A stretch of DNA of 64,000 bases from Meconema thalassinum (Eukaryota > Arthropoda > Insecta > Orthoptera > Tettigoniidae): the NCBI GenBank assembly GCA_946902985.2, contig OX336394.1, forward strand, positions 275,873,496 through 275,937,495, in the 5' to 3' direction. Made by a program: the position numbers and the translations under genes. This document shows positions 23,135-33,475 of this stretch, one piece after another. Below the pieces are notes generated by a model. That model did not search any database. It was given only the letters and a program-made list of their open reading frames with translations, and was not told the origin of the DNA. The stretch's first letter is position 1. Each line of letters opens with the position of its first letter.

Positions 23135-24496
23135 GGGTAGGTACGAGTTGGTGTCCGTACTCAAACTAACGATTATTGCCAGCCATATGTACTTGCTTGC
23201 CCTGCATTGACGTCACGCTGCTCGCTGATTGGTCCCCACCCCTGGCAGTCGCGCGCTAGAAGAACTTTCCAGATGTTGGTGAGTTTGAACCCATCTTCCC
23301 AATAATTTCAATCGCGAAATTCTTAACCATATCAAAAGTTAGTTATTCCGTATAATTGAGTAACATTATAGTTAATTAGTAAAAATACCAGTGTGATTTG
23401 TGAAACGAAAAGTATATAAAGATCTTAAGGTCTTAAATGGCTCAATTGTAGGTAGTTCGTATTTTTTCTGTGGGTTTGAAACCTTCCATTCCTGAATTTG
23501 ACAAAATAATACAATGCCAATTTTACAAAATATCGGCAATAACAATTGTTTACCGTACTGCGCCAGAATTTATTGAAGTTCATTACTCAAGAACTGATCT
23601 GGAGATGAACCAAGACCCCAGAAAATAAATGAGTGGATAAAAAAATTTATTTATTAAAAATTTGAGAAATATGGGAAAAAACTGTATGGAAATGAGTGAA
23701 ATACTATAGATCTTATGCATTTATAAAAGGCAAGGAAGTAGGAATGATTTAAAGAGAGACATGTATTCCATTATATGAATGTGGGAGGTCCATATTACGA
23801 GAAACATCACGCCACTTGAAGCGAGAGTTACGTCATGAGAGAGGGTAAGAGACGAAGGTCGAACTGCGGACTGAAGTGAGGAGAGGTGGTAGGAGTTACG
23901 TCACCACGAGAGGGGAAGCAGAGAGACTGGAACTTGAGGAGTGCGGAGAACAGGACGGGAGAGTTCTTTCCAATTTGAGATTTGAACGAGACAAGACCTC
24001 GAGCAGAAACGAGTATTCTTATAATAGTGCTACGGTTCATAAAAGTTGGAAGCAAAGAAGAGTGCAATTCCAGAACTTACAGTAACTTAGGAGCAAGCTA
24101 CAATCTATAAAGCAGTACGGAACAGTATAACCATATATTGCAGTGCTTATGCAAAGTTGTTCCACATAGCTTGAAACATTTCGACGAGAAGCTATTCAGT
24201 ATTTCTACGTGTAAAAGCTTATTTGAACATTACATTGAAATGCAAGTTAAAAGTCAGCAACGGGGAGGTCTCAATTACATTATCAGAAATATGAATATTA
24301 CCATGTGCTAAGCAAAAGCATAGGGAAGTGAAGACTACAAGGATGCCAGTTGAATTCCAGATTCACTAACATGAAAGGCGCAACAAAATATCTACGCAAA
24401 GGGCAACATCACCGAGCAAAACTTATACTTTTCTACGAGAGTTTTAACACATCTTGAGATACGAAAACGCTTGCATAAACGACGATATTCCACCGT

Positions 24497-24581
24497 GATG
24501 TCTATTCTGAAGAAAACCGATGTCTATTCTGAAGAAACCCGATGTCTACTCTGAAGAAACCCAGATGTCTATTCTGAAGAG
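24497..24581 (+). repeat. Tandem array of about 22 bp, four copies
   Basis: The unit is GATGTCTATTCTGAAGAAAC with small variations. In one frame it encodes repeats of DVYSEET. No known domain was recognised. Confidence 0.85.
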
Positions 24582-25135
24582 ATGGAGAATCGAAGCCGGC
24601 CTACTTGCAGTGAACGAGGGACGGAGAGCTGGCGGAGCTGTTCACGGCGAGGTCATTCACCACGAGTCCAGCTGGCTCTGTCACAAACCGGTCTTCATAG
24701 CTGTGGGCGATGCTATGGAACACGACAAATTTGGTTTGGGAGGAGAGATGCAGGTATTTTCAACAGTCCAGAAGCCAACACAAGGTAGTGAAGAAATTGT
24801 CTTTTATCATGTAGAATTGTAGTTATGTTCTGTGATTATCCAATTGACCAACCGCATATTTACCAACCGCATATTTTTCAACAGTAATTTTTCAACTGCA
24901 TTATTTAAAACGTATAATTTTGTCAAAGTAATTAAATTTGTGTAGATCTTGTTATAGTGATTTTTCGTATTTTTCTACGGAGTTATTTGCCTTGTTCTTG
25001 AAAATTTCAGTCACTTGGACGAAATTTTGGCATGATGATGCTATTAACTCTAATGTTATATTAAAGTAAAATCGTGTAATATTTTCATATTTGCGTTAGA
25101 TTTAATTTAATTAAATCTGTTTTATCGCAGCGATG

Positions 25136-25255
25136 GAATATAAATGAATTGTTTAGAGGAATATAAATGAATTATTTAAAAGAATATAAATGAATTGTTT
25201 AAAGGAATATGAAGCAAATTATTTAAAAGAATGTATAGTGAACTATTTAAAAGGA
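25136..25255 (+). repeat. Degenerate tandem array of about 23-24 bp, five copies
   Basis: The unit is GAATATAAATGAATTGTTTA followed by 3-4 purines, decaying toward the right end. Confidence 0.8.
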
Positions 25256-26589
25256 ATAGAACGTTGAACGAAGTAAAGAAGGAGTAAGATTGTAATTGAA
25301 GTAAAATGAAGTTTATTGGAGCAAATTTAAGTACAGCATATTTAAGAAGTAACGTCACGAAGTGTAAAGAATATTTCGACAACTCATGATGTTGATTCGA
25401 TTGTCAGAAATTTATTATGAACGAAAGTATTACGAAAAGTTTATACACATATGTCTAATGAGATTTAGAGCGTTAAAAAGTATAAATGAATTTGTTAAAC
25501 AAATATATTCATGGAAGGAAGTCAAACTTATATCTTTTGTTAAGAATATGAATATTTACTGATATTTCTTGAAAAGTTGTAATAAAATGTAAAGCTGAAT
25601 TTAAACACGTGAAAAAGAAAGTTAACAAAGTTAAATCACAGGGTGATCAGAAAGTGAAAGTACAACGATTTATTGCAGAAATGGAATTATAAGCACGAGG
25701 CGAAGTTATATCAGGATATAGAGGAGAATGTTAAAGTAAAGGAAGTATATGTATTGAAGTAGAAGTTTATAGTTGAATTACCGTGCAAATTAAGGAGATA
25801 TAAACGTAAAAGGAGTTACGTAATTTTACGAAGGGAGGCCGAGGAGTCTCTAAGTTTTTCTAGTATTGATTGCAATAATTGTGAAGTTATGTGAGTGTAT
25901 TGAAGGAAGATTCTGTACAGGGTGTTTAAGAGAGAAAGTAATTGTTGTATAATTATGAAGGAGGAGTGTGGAAACGAAGGTTAATGCCGTGCACGTCCAG
26001 TATTCACGTTTATCAGAAGATTGTTAACTCAGTAAAGAATTTCAGAACTTATTTCAGTATTTCATGATAAAGAGATAAAAGTAAAAAGGAACAGTGCTTA
26101 GCTTAAATGTTTGTCACTTATGTTCAATTGATTATGACGAGTATTTATTACTTTCAACACGATAGTTGCGGTGTATGTTTGGATTTAATGTTTAAGAAAA
26201 TTGAGTAGATGAAAGACTTATTGGAGGAAGAAAATTTAATCTTCGACATTATGAAGTGTAAAATTTGAAATTCATAAAAGGAATGTATATATGCACATAG
26301 TTCATGAATAATTTTTGATTAGATATGGAACTACGGTTCATAGTTGAAGCGGACCTGTATAAAATAGGGCAATACTTAGTAACACGCCGTTTCACATTTC
26401 CTAACGATATTAATGCCACGTGTAAATTTATTTTTGCAGTTATTTTTGTTGAAGTGTCAGGGAGACACAATATACAGAAGGAAGCCAGTTTTTATACTTG
26501 TTTTTTTTAGCTTAATAAACGGCTGGCGCTTTTTAGCGACTTAGTCAACTTTTATCTAAACTGATACCGTTTTCATTGTCGTCATCGTC

Positions 26590-26727
26590 GAAAATAGTAC
26601 TACGAGGTATAGATAGAGGCGCTCACTATAGATTAAACCTTATCACCCCTCGAGATTGGAGTTTCTCGATTTGCTCTAAATGTAAATGATAGTAGAAATT
26701 TGTACCTTGTCTAGTAGTACTATTTTC
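26590..26727. repeat. Short element with perfect 14-bp terminal inverted repeats
   Basis: GAAAATAGTACTAC (26590-26603) is the perfect reverse complement of 26714-26727. The 138-bp unit is non-coding and MITE-like. Confidence 0.6.
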
Positions 26728-27150
26728 TTTACGAATAATATTTATCCTGTATGTTCCTGAAATTCCCAATTTTACTTAGTAGGCATGGTAAGTTTGTGAG
26801 CTGGGTAACTTACATGTCTGCAATCCTTTTTCGAGCTTTGGATATAAGTACTGATGGGTTTCTTCGGGCGCAGTACCTTCACAGCAGCCATGTGGGAGAC
26901 CAGGTATTTCATAAGAGAATTAACAAACAGTGTATTGTATTGTAAAGTGGACAAGTGCATAACTTATCAAAATCAATACGGAAAAACTTGAAAAATGACT
27001 AAAGTCATAGATATTCAACAGTGTACCACATCTAAGTTTGTGAGCATTATCCTGACGACATACATTGGCTTGCTCCCAAAGGATTCGAGAATAAGTTTAT
27101 ATTATTGTACAAAATCTTTATTCATTAAATCAGCTCTCTGACTATGAAAA

Positions 27151-27210
27151 GGGGCAGATGACCTCATCATTCCACCCCTTAAAACAACACTAATCAATCA
27201 ATCAATCAAT
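27151..27210 (+). mobile_element. Hairpin-tail mini-retroposon (60 bp) with 11-bp target duplication
   Basis: GGGGCAGATGACC...CACCCCTTAAAACAACA is followed by (AATC)n. It is flanked by GACTATGAAAA at 27140-27150 and 27211-27221. No head or body is present. Copies at 33640 and 63317 begin at the same GGGGCAGATG. Confidence 0.85.
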
Positions 27211-27328
27211 GACTATGAAAAAGCCATTTTCTACATCTGAAAATTAAAATGTCGGCACGCGTTTGAGATGACATTTTTTACGTTTACTTATCCTACCGTA
27301 TGTCTTAATTTTCAAAATGCATAGATAT

Positions 27329-27630
27329 TTATATTTGATTTGCAGGGCATTTCACATGAACGACCGTAGGTTCCCCAATTTCAATGTCAAGTAGTTCCAA
27401 CTTAAGCTACCAGATGCCACTGTCACTGAAACCCAACGGCGAACGTTTGAACTTGATAGAGCGTGTCAAACCCAATAGCCTACATATTTTGGCTACACAC
27501 TACCAATTGTAGTTGTAAGTTCTTTTACGTGCCATAAATCTATGACATGGACCCGACGACTTCGACTGGGTTTGAAGCCGCAATCTTGGACATAGTAGTT
27601 CAGGATGCTACCGACTACGCCACCGAAGCT
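27329..27630 (-). mobile_element. SINE-1, shortened copy with 12-bp target duplication
   Basis: It is flanked by ATGCATAGATAT at 27317-27328 and 27631-27642. The head (CTTCGACTGGGTTTGAAGCC on the plus strand) is at the right end. The usual hairpin tail at the left end is replaced or lost. Confidence 0.85.
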
Positions 27631-27672
27631 ATGCATAGATATCCTACCGAGACATGCTTCTGATTTATAACC

Positions 27673-27899
27673 GACTGGCTCCGTAGCTCAGCGGTAACGT
27701 TCTCGCCTTCTGTTCCCAAGGTTGCAGGATCGTATCCTGCGCAGTCAGCTGGCATTCAAGGGTGCATAAATGCGAGGGAACCGTGTCTATAGATTGACTT
27801 GCACGTTAAAGATCCCCTTCAGGGCAAAATTCCGGCATCCCGGTGTCTCTAAAAGCCACAGTAGTTAAACGGGACCTAAAACCAATAACATAATTATTT
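27673..27899 (+). mobile_element. SINE-5, complete copy with 10-bp target duplication
   Basis: A 227-bp SINE with an excellent tRNA-like head: A box TAGCTCAGCGG at about 27684 and B box AGGATCGTATCCTG. The body contains ACGTTAAAGATCCCC and TTCCGGCATCCCGG. It is flanked by ATTTATAACC at 27663-27672 and 27900-27909. Confidence 0.85.
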
Positions 27900-27956
27900 A
27901 TTTATAACCAGTTAAAGACGCAGTTCCGTTGTTTGATTGAAAAGCTTTACAATACT

Positions 27957-28131
27957 TTCTACTGTGTATCCCAATTAATTGGGGTCGCCGGAGCCAATCA
28001 GGCTCATTTTGGTTTTGGCCTGACGCCACGTAATTTTCCAGGTGACAATTACACCCCACTATCACCGGGTTGGAACTCCGGCCGTCCGGGTGATTGACGA
28101 GCATCTAAGCCACTGCACCATCACGCTCCCC
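27957..28131 (-). mobile_element. SINE-6, complete copy with 20-bp target duplication
   Basis: A 175-bp SINE whose head is at the right: on the minus strand GATGGTGCAGTGGCTTAGAT, then a B-box-like GGAGTTCCAACCC. It is flanked by TTGAAAAGCTTTAYAATACT at 27937-27956 and 28132-28151 with one mismatch. Confidence 0.85.
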
Positions 28132-28887
28132 TTGAAAAGCTTTATAATACTAGCCTAAAATCCATAGATCAAATCTTACCTTTTAGGTTTCTTTGGAAAC
28201 TCGGGTGTCGTCTTGCTATTTGAACAGTCTGACTCCCCAGCCGGTCAACACGAATATACCCAATTTGATTGGGCGAGGAGTAACAATTAATTTCCCTGTG
28301 TAATTCATAATAGGCTACAATAATTATTTATACATTTAATAAAACGCTTCTCATACAATCCCCCCCCCCCCTTTATGTAAGAATTGTTTTATTAAGTGTA
28401 GGCCTATAAACGATTCATGTATTTTTATTTCAGACATTAGGAGGTAAATTGTCTAATTGGGTACCATACACTCGTGCTGACCGACTGAAAAGCGATCATA
28501 TAGGCTAGGTTACTTAGCAACACTGAACTATTGCTTCTAATATTAGATCTGTTTATTAAACTACACATCTTCTCTTGTAAAGCACATGTTAAATTAAAGA
28601 TATAACCTTTACACAATGCTCACATACAGTAAATCCAGCAACAATGGCATACACCAACATAGTGCAATCGGCACATTCTTGCTGGCTGCATGAGGGCATT
28701 ATTGTCTCGCGATAGAAAAATATGAGCCAAGCTTCGCGATCTGTAGGTAGACTGGTTATACGTTGTCATGAAGACGTGTGTAGCCACAAATGGGGGACCC
28801 GGGCCGAAAGGCGGCAACAGTACATCACCACAGACACAAATCACAACCTGTCGATTTTCCAATATGGGGGGTTCTAACCCCCCTAAC

Positions 28888-28907
28888 CACCCCTGGCTAC
28901 GCCACTG
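28888..28907 (-). mobile_element. hAT-like terminal sequence
   Basis: On the minus strand it reads CAGTGGCGTAGCCAGGGGTG, a typical hAT terminus, directly at the point where BEL integrase resumes. The following GTTTAACC could be half of an 8-bp duplication. The matching left end was not found. Confidence 0.6.
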
Positions 28908-29690
28908 GTTTAACCCTCCAACGGCATCATGATGGGGTGGTTGGTGGGAGTGACTTATTGGAATATTGAAGAAGCTACTACGCCGTGTTCTTGGCCGAAC
29001 ATCAGTGAACTAGGAGGAGATGCGAACGATTTTGTCTGACTGTGAGGCTGTTATCAATGTTAGACCCGCACATGCGTATCCAATAATCCCACAGATTTGA
29101 CGCCACTAACTCGCAGTATGTTTTTGCAGGAAATTGAAGAGATAGGAGTTCCATATTTTGACTTGGTTGAATCCACTGATCTAAATAAGAGACTCCGTTA
29201 CAGACAAAAGCGAAGAGAAGACCTCCGAAGTAGATTTCGTTCAGAATATTTGGGGCAATTGAAGTTGTTAGCCAACAAATATCCATGTAGACAAATTTCT
29301 GTTTGGTGAAACAGTGTTGGTGGGAAATGACAACCCAAAACGTCTAGACTGGCCTTTGGCTAGAGTTGTCGAACTACGGTACTGAAAGGAACAAATGGTG
29401 AAACTAGGCTGGTCCGAGTGAAGACCTCAAGTGGTTTTCTGCTGAGACCTGTGCAGAGAATCTATCCATTGGAACTGGAACTTAGTGAGCAGGTTGAATC
29501 TTCAATCATCGGCAAGAGGCTTCGAGAGGAAGTCACGGAACAGTCTCAGGATGAAATCAACAGTGAAGGGAAGATTTCTAAGAACCAGGTGGAGACGAGA
29601 TTAGGAAGGACTTTTCGCAAGCTTGCGAAACTAATGCCTGTGATTGTGTTTTGTAAGTTACTGTTGGGCTGGCTACCATTAACTTAGGTG
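28908..29690 (+). pseudogene. BEL/Pao integrase C-terminal part, broken
   Basis: It resumes with FNPPTAS..WGGWWE, LIGILKKLLRRVLGRTSVN and EEMRTILSDCEAVIN, the end of the BEL integrase core. Then come TRSMFLQEIEE, RYRQKRREDLRSRFRSEYL and a C-terminal DUF5641-like stretch ending RPVQRIYPLELEL. The catalytic N-terminal half is missing. The break at 28907/28908 coincides with a hAT-like terminus. Confidence 0.82.
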
Positions 29691-29696
29691 GGAGAA

Positions 29697-29911
29697 TGTG
29701 AGAAAAAGACTAGGATATCTTGAACTGACATTTATCGATTATGCATATGTTGGTATTCTTGTGTTCAATATTTTTTGAACAAACATAGTTGAAGCATGGA
29801 TCATGGTTGAAAGTTTATAATGTAATGTTGTATGTGAATTAATCGTGGTTCAATAATGTCTCCTTACAAAGAGTCTTCTCGTGAAGTAATATTGTTTAGT
29901 ATATTCCCACA
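29697..29911 (+). repeat. 3' LTR of the BEL/Pao element
   Basis: It starts TGTGAGAAAAAG and ends ATTCCCACA. It is preceded by a short purine tract, AGGTGGGAGAA. The host LINE sequence continues directly after the GAAA duplication. Confidence 0.92.
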
Positions 29912-30290
29912 GAAACCATCAATATACGGCTGAACATTAAATTGGAATTAAATAGATAGAGAGGAGAGAGAAATGGTATGATACGGAATGTGAACAGATG
30001 ATAAATACAAGAAATGAATCAAGAATCAAAATGCTACAGAAGGATACAAGGCCAAATTGGAATTTATATACAGAGGCAAGGAGAGTGGCAAAGCGTACAT
30101 GTACAAGGAAGAAACGGGAATGGCAGAAGGAAGGAATAGGAAAGGTGGAGGAATTTGCAAGAATAAAGGATAATAAAAGAAGAGAAGAGAGGATTTCAAG
30201 CCAGATCCAATATGTGTGAAGACAAAGATGAAAATCTTATTGTTGAGACAAAGAGAGTGATGAGTGTTGGAGGGAGTATTTTAAACAAGT
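29912..30290 (+). pseudogene. LINE B linker after the BEL insertion
   Basis: It continues LINE B with WYDTEC, MINTRNESRIKMLQKDTRPN and a Lys/Arg/Glu-rich linker up to EERISSQIQYV. A shifted remnant follows, resembling CEDKDENLIVE and CWREYF, the usual entry to the reverse transcriptase. The reverse transcriptase itself is absent. Confidence 0.8.
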
Positions 30291-30467
30291 ATAACTCATA
30301 CTTGGCGGTATAGATAGCTTTGAAGTCATTTCTCAGTGTTGTCTTATTGACAATTGATATTGTAACTTTTCAGTCGGTCAACACAAGACATTTCAATTAC
30401 TTGAATATGCGAAAACTTAACCTGAATAAAACCATGTGAATGGACTATAGGAGAAAACTAATACATG

Positions 30468-30499
30468 ACATGTTTCGCTCGTCAAGCGAGCATATTCAG
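30468..30499 (-). other. Hammerhead-like motif
   Basis: On the minus strand CTGAATA, then a GCTCG/CGAGC stem with a TTGA loop, then GAAACATG. The layout is that of the motif at 3322, but the conserved G of the core is replaced by T. The surrounding stretch 30291-30880 has no recognised gene. Confidence 0.28.
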
Positions 30500-30880
30500 A
30501 TCCAAATATAAAAGTCAAAACAGTTCTACAAAACACTACCAAACCTACAAGGCTACAATGCCCTCCAAAATCAAAACAAAAAACCGTCAGGAAACTTGGA
30601 AAGTGTGGCAACTATTACTGATAAATGGTAAAGCATTAAGCACCCGAAAAATAACTATATATTTTAAATGTTGCGACTAAGAAATGGCGATCCCATCAAC
30701 AAACAGCCTCCCTTCACCAACTAATCTATGGAGGTGTATCCCTAAACTACTGTAGAATTGTAAACTAACATGCAGAAATGACCTACGAGTACTCTGCTGT
30801 GATGATGGTAAAAAGCTAGGACTACAACATACAAAATAGTTGGTAGGGTTTATAGGTTTTCACGGCCAGTGAATTAAAAC

Positions 30881-30955
30881 TCAGCAATTTTTCTAGGTTG
30901 TATGCCGTGTCTTGTGTGGGCATAAGACACGGCATAAACCTAAAAAAATTGCTGA
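30881..30955. repeat. Foldback hairpin with about 32-bp arms
   Basis: TCAGCAATTTTTCTAGGTTG...GCCGTGTCTT (30881-30913) pairs with AAGACACGGC...GCTGA (30924-30955), with a loop of about 10 nt and few mismatches. It is preceded by GGTTTTCACGGCCAGTG, reminiscent of GGCTTTCGCGGCCGGTG at about 23023. Confidence 0.8.
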
Positions 30956-31323
30956 GAATTGATACAAAATAGTGTTTGTCTACTATTAATGTGTTGGGTC
31001 AAACCGGAAATTGTACAGCAAGGGTTTATTACGAGGTATGGCCATACTTGGTCAACGATAGTTCTGTGCAGATAACTGTTGAAAATTAATTTCCTTGCGA
31101 GTATACCGTATATCAGGGGTAGCTCCTGACTAAAATTTTAGGCTGGGCCAGATTTTATTATTGTTTTATATTTGACCTTGATTGCTGCCAATATCGTCAT
31201 TATCATAATTCCACACAACACAACATTTGAAACAATTTTGAATATTAGTTCGTGCATTCAAAACTGTACTCACATAGCTCCTTATTTGCAAATATATTCT
31301 CCAGTCCTGTGCTTGGACGAAGC

Positions 31324-31828
31324 AAAGTATATGGATTGAAGGGCCGGTTGAAAAAACACTGGGCATAGCACTGCCTTGTACGCACATTCTTCTGTGCTAT
31401 GAAAGGATCTTCCTTCCTCTTGGTTGGTTGATGAGGTCCTAATTTTTATTTCTAACTTTGTGTTCAAAGGTATAGAAAAAAATGGATTTCCTTATAAAAA
31501 TCCACTTCATTCATTTTCCTATGTCGCACACAATCATCATATTCAATAACTACTACCTTACCAGTACCACAAAAGTTAAAAACATCTTAATTTATAGAAA
31601 TTAACTTAATTAAGTGTACCAATATCCTGGAATCAGGTTTGACCTTCAAACAGAGACAGAACAGGAAATGAAATGGAGAGATGTTCTATTTCGCTTTACC
31701 GCAACAGTATGGGCCCATTCTCCAGGCTCTTGAAGAAAGGAAGATCCTTTCATAGCACAGAAGAATGTGCGTGCAAGACAGTGCTATCTCCACTGTTTTT
31801 TCAATCGGCCCTTCAATCAATATACTTT
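31324..31828. repeat. Inverted repeat, arms of about 95 bp and centre of about 310 bp
   Basis: Left arm 31324-31417 and right arm 31738-31828 are reverse complements (for example ATTCTTCTGTGCTATGAAAG against CTTTCATAGCACAGAAGAAT). The centre is non-coding. No target duplication was found. Confidence 0.82.
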
Positions 31829-32214
31829 ACATAGAAGGTTCTCTGGAGCAGCCCTCCCTATTACAGAATTTAAGCTAGAGATGACTTATGTAAGCCTATA
31901 CTGAATTCTTTTTAGAAATTCTAGAAGGAAAAACCACTTATTTTAAGTAGAATATCTGAAATTTAAAGTAATTTTTAAAGACATTAATTAAATAATATTT
32001 GTGTAATATGGCCTGGCGGCGCTGGGTGGGTGGGGACCCTATCGGCCCTTAATGACACAGGGCCCTGCCGTATATTATTTAGAAAACAAGGTTTATATAG
32101 AGAATGCTAAGAATATTCAGTATATGTTCTTCTACCGCTTCCTGATTTCAGTGGCGGCTGTTATATATTTATTCTGGGTGGTACACTATTTTCACTGGGA
32201 TTGGGGATAGTGTG
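31829..32214. other. No recognisable feature
   Basis: Nothing identifiable was found apart from a GC-rich patch at about 32012-32065. Confidence 0.5.
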
Positions 32215-32480
32215 GTTAGCTAAGAGACTGCTTGATTTCATTTTCATTCGAGACTGTTTTGCTTTTCAGCGTCCAGTCTAGTTTGCAAGCCTGGGAACAA
32301 GTTTCCTTCATGATTCCCTATTAGCAGTTGGCACTGCGGCCTCCTCTTGTTCTAAACTTCTCACCTTCAAATTGTTGAACACTCAATCTGATCATCGCCT
32401 CCTAGGTCTACCTCTGCGTCTCTTATCCCCTGTAGCGGAGCTCAGTAACCTCTTAGGCAATCCCTCCTCTTCCATTTTCA
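32215..32480 (-). pseudogene. LINE reverse transcriptase C-terminal fragment
   Basis: On the minus strand it reads HVMKMEEEGLPKRLL and GDKRRRGRPRRR, then a shifted LKVRSLEQEEAA. This is the end of a LINE ORF2, the same type of tail as LINE A at bases 1-100. Several stops are present. Confidence 0.7.
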
Positions 32481-32589
32481 TCACATGACTAGTAATAAGT
32501 AGAGCTAGGATTCTTATGTAAATATATATTCTTTCCCTTTGCTTAGACTATACATAAATAAAAGTGAAAAATGTACATGAATTAGAGAA

Positions 32590-32810
32590 CCTTAGCTATC
32601 ATATAATTATATTTTATTGTTACATATTTTACATATTTGACCATAATGACATTTTTTTACATATTTTTACTTTTTAGAATGTATAATTATATATTTTGAC
32701 CTTTAATTTACATATTTAATCTATCATAATGGCATTTTTACACACTTTTACTTTTTAAAATTAAAATTACATATTTTTACTGTAAAAAAAATATTTTTTC
32801 GCAAGTGAAA
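32590..32810. repeat. AT-rich degenerate repeat of ACATATTTTTAC-type units
   Basis: Variants of TTACATATTTTTAC recur many times at irregular spacing. No gene is seen here, nor in 32811-33340. Confidence 0.7.
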
Positions 32811-33344
32811 TATAGGCCTACGTTAATTCCAGGATGGTCGAACTGCACTAAGTGGGCTAAGGTAAGCCCAGAAAGTCCAGTCAGTTTGTGCTAATGGGTT
32901 TGGGAAGAGAGTGGAGTTAGGCAACCTCTCCTGAAATGTTGGTTAAGCCATGAGTTGACTAAGCTACGTACATCTAGAGTTACCGTAGATATAATCAGTG
33001 CAGCTAACATGTTATTCATGTAGCCTACAGTCAAAGAGGTGGGGAATTGGGAGTTATAGGAAATTATAAATTTTGTAAGTGTGTGTTGATTGGATAAATG
33101 GGTTGCACTAACGTCCGATGGGTGACGAGCGATGTGTGGTCGTCACAGTGGTGTTTTAGCGCATGTTCCGCCAAGTGGCCCTGGGGCTACAGTGCTTTAT
33201 TCACATTGGCTAGTAAAAGACAATGCCGAGTGACATGAACAAGGTTTTCGACATTGCAGTTAAAGTTATAATAATTTTTATTAATGCATCCAATGGCCAT
33301 GTAAGCTATTTTCTTTTCAGGACGGGCCAGGGAAGGGATTTTGT

Positions 33345-33475
33345 AAATAAGTCAGCCGTGGATCTGGTAAACAGCACCATCCCGGCATTTGCATGGCGGT
33401 GAAAATGGGAAACCACGGAAACCATTTTCAGAACAGCCAAGGTGGGATTCAAATCCAAGGTTACTTAAATACTAA
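33345..33475 (-). mobile_element. SINE-2-like fragment
   Basis: AGCACCATCCCGGCATTTGC, TGGGAAACCACGGAAACCAT and AAGGTGGGATTCAAATCC match the reverse complement of SINE-2. Confidence 0.65.

Larger units (their letters stand above)
23016..28907. other. Compound insertion inside the BEL integrase region
   Basis: This 5.9-kb block replaces the BEL integrase N-terminal region. It includes a hammerhead-like motif (23101-23134, minus), AT-rich DNA from 23.3 to 26.8 kb with two short tandem arrays, a small inverted repeat, a cluster of SINEs (27.1-28.1 kb), a C run at about 28361-28373, and a hAT-like right end at 28888-28907. A GTTTAACC follows, but I could not find the matching left terminus. No protein domain was recognised in 23.2-26.9 kb. 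Confidence 0.7.
19148..29911 (+). mobile_element. BEL/Pao LTR retrotransposon, old and internally interrupted
   Basis: It has 213-bp and 215-bp LTRs beginning TGTGAG and ending CCCACA, a GAAA duplication on both sides (19144-19147 and 29912-29915), a primer-binding site, a gag with two zinc knuckles, protease, reverse transcriptase, RNase H and a C-terminal integrase. Between 23016 and 28907 it holds about 5.9 kb of other DNA and lacks most of the integrase. By eye the LTRs differ at roughly 20 positions, so the insertion is old. Many stops are present. Confidence 0.92.
17762..30290 (+). mobile_element. RTE-like LINE B, split by a BEL/Pao insertion
   Basis: The LINE occupies about 17762-19147 and resumes at 29912-30290. 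The translation reads through the join: ...EHWRSIKE before the insertion continues as TINI... after it, then KWYDTEC-like sequence. The 5' untranslated part is about 17762-18116. The reverse transcriptase is missing beyond about 30290, where unrelated DNA starts. In-frame stops and shifts make it inactive. Confidence 0.85.

Noticed and set aside
27178..27215. CRISPR-like or regulatory direct repeats (AATC)n
   Set aside because: It is a microsatellite tail of a retroposon with a target duplication. The genome is eukaryotic.
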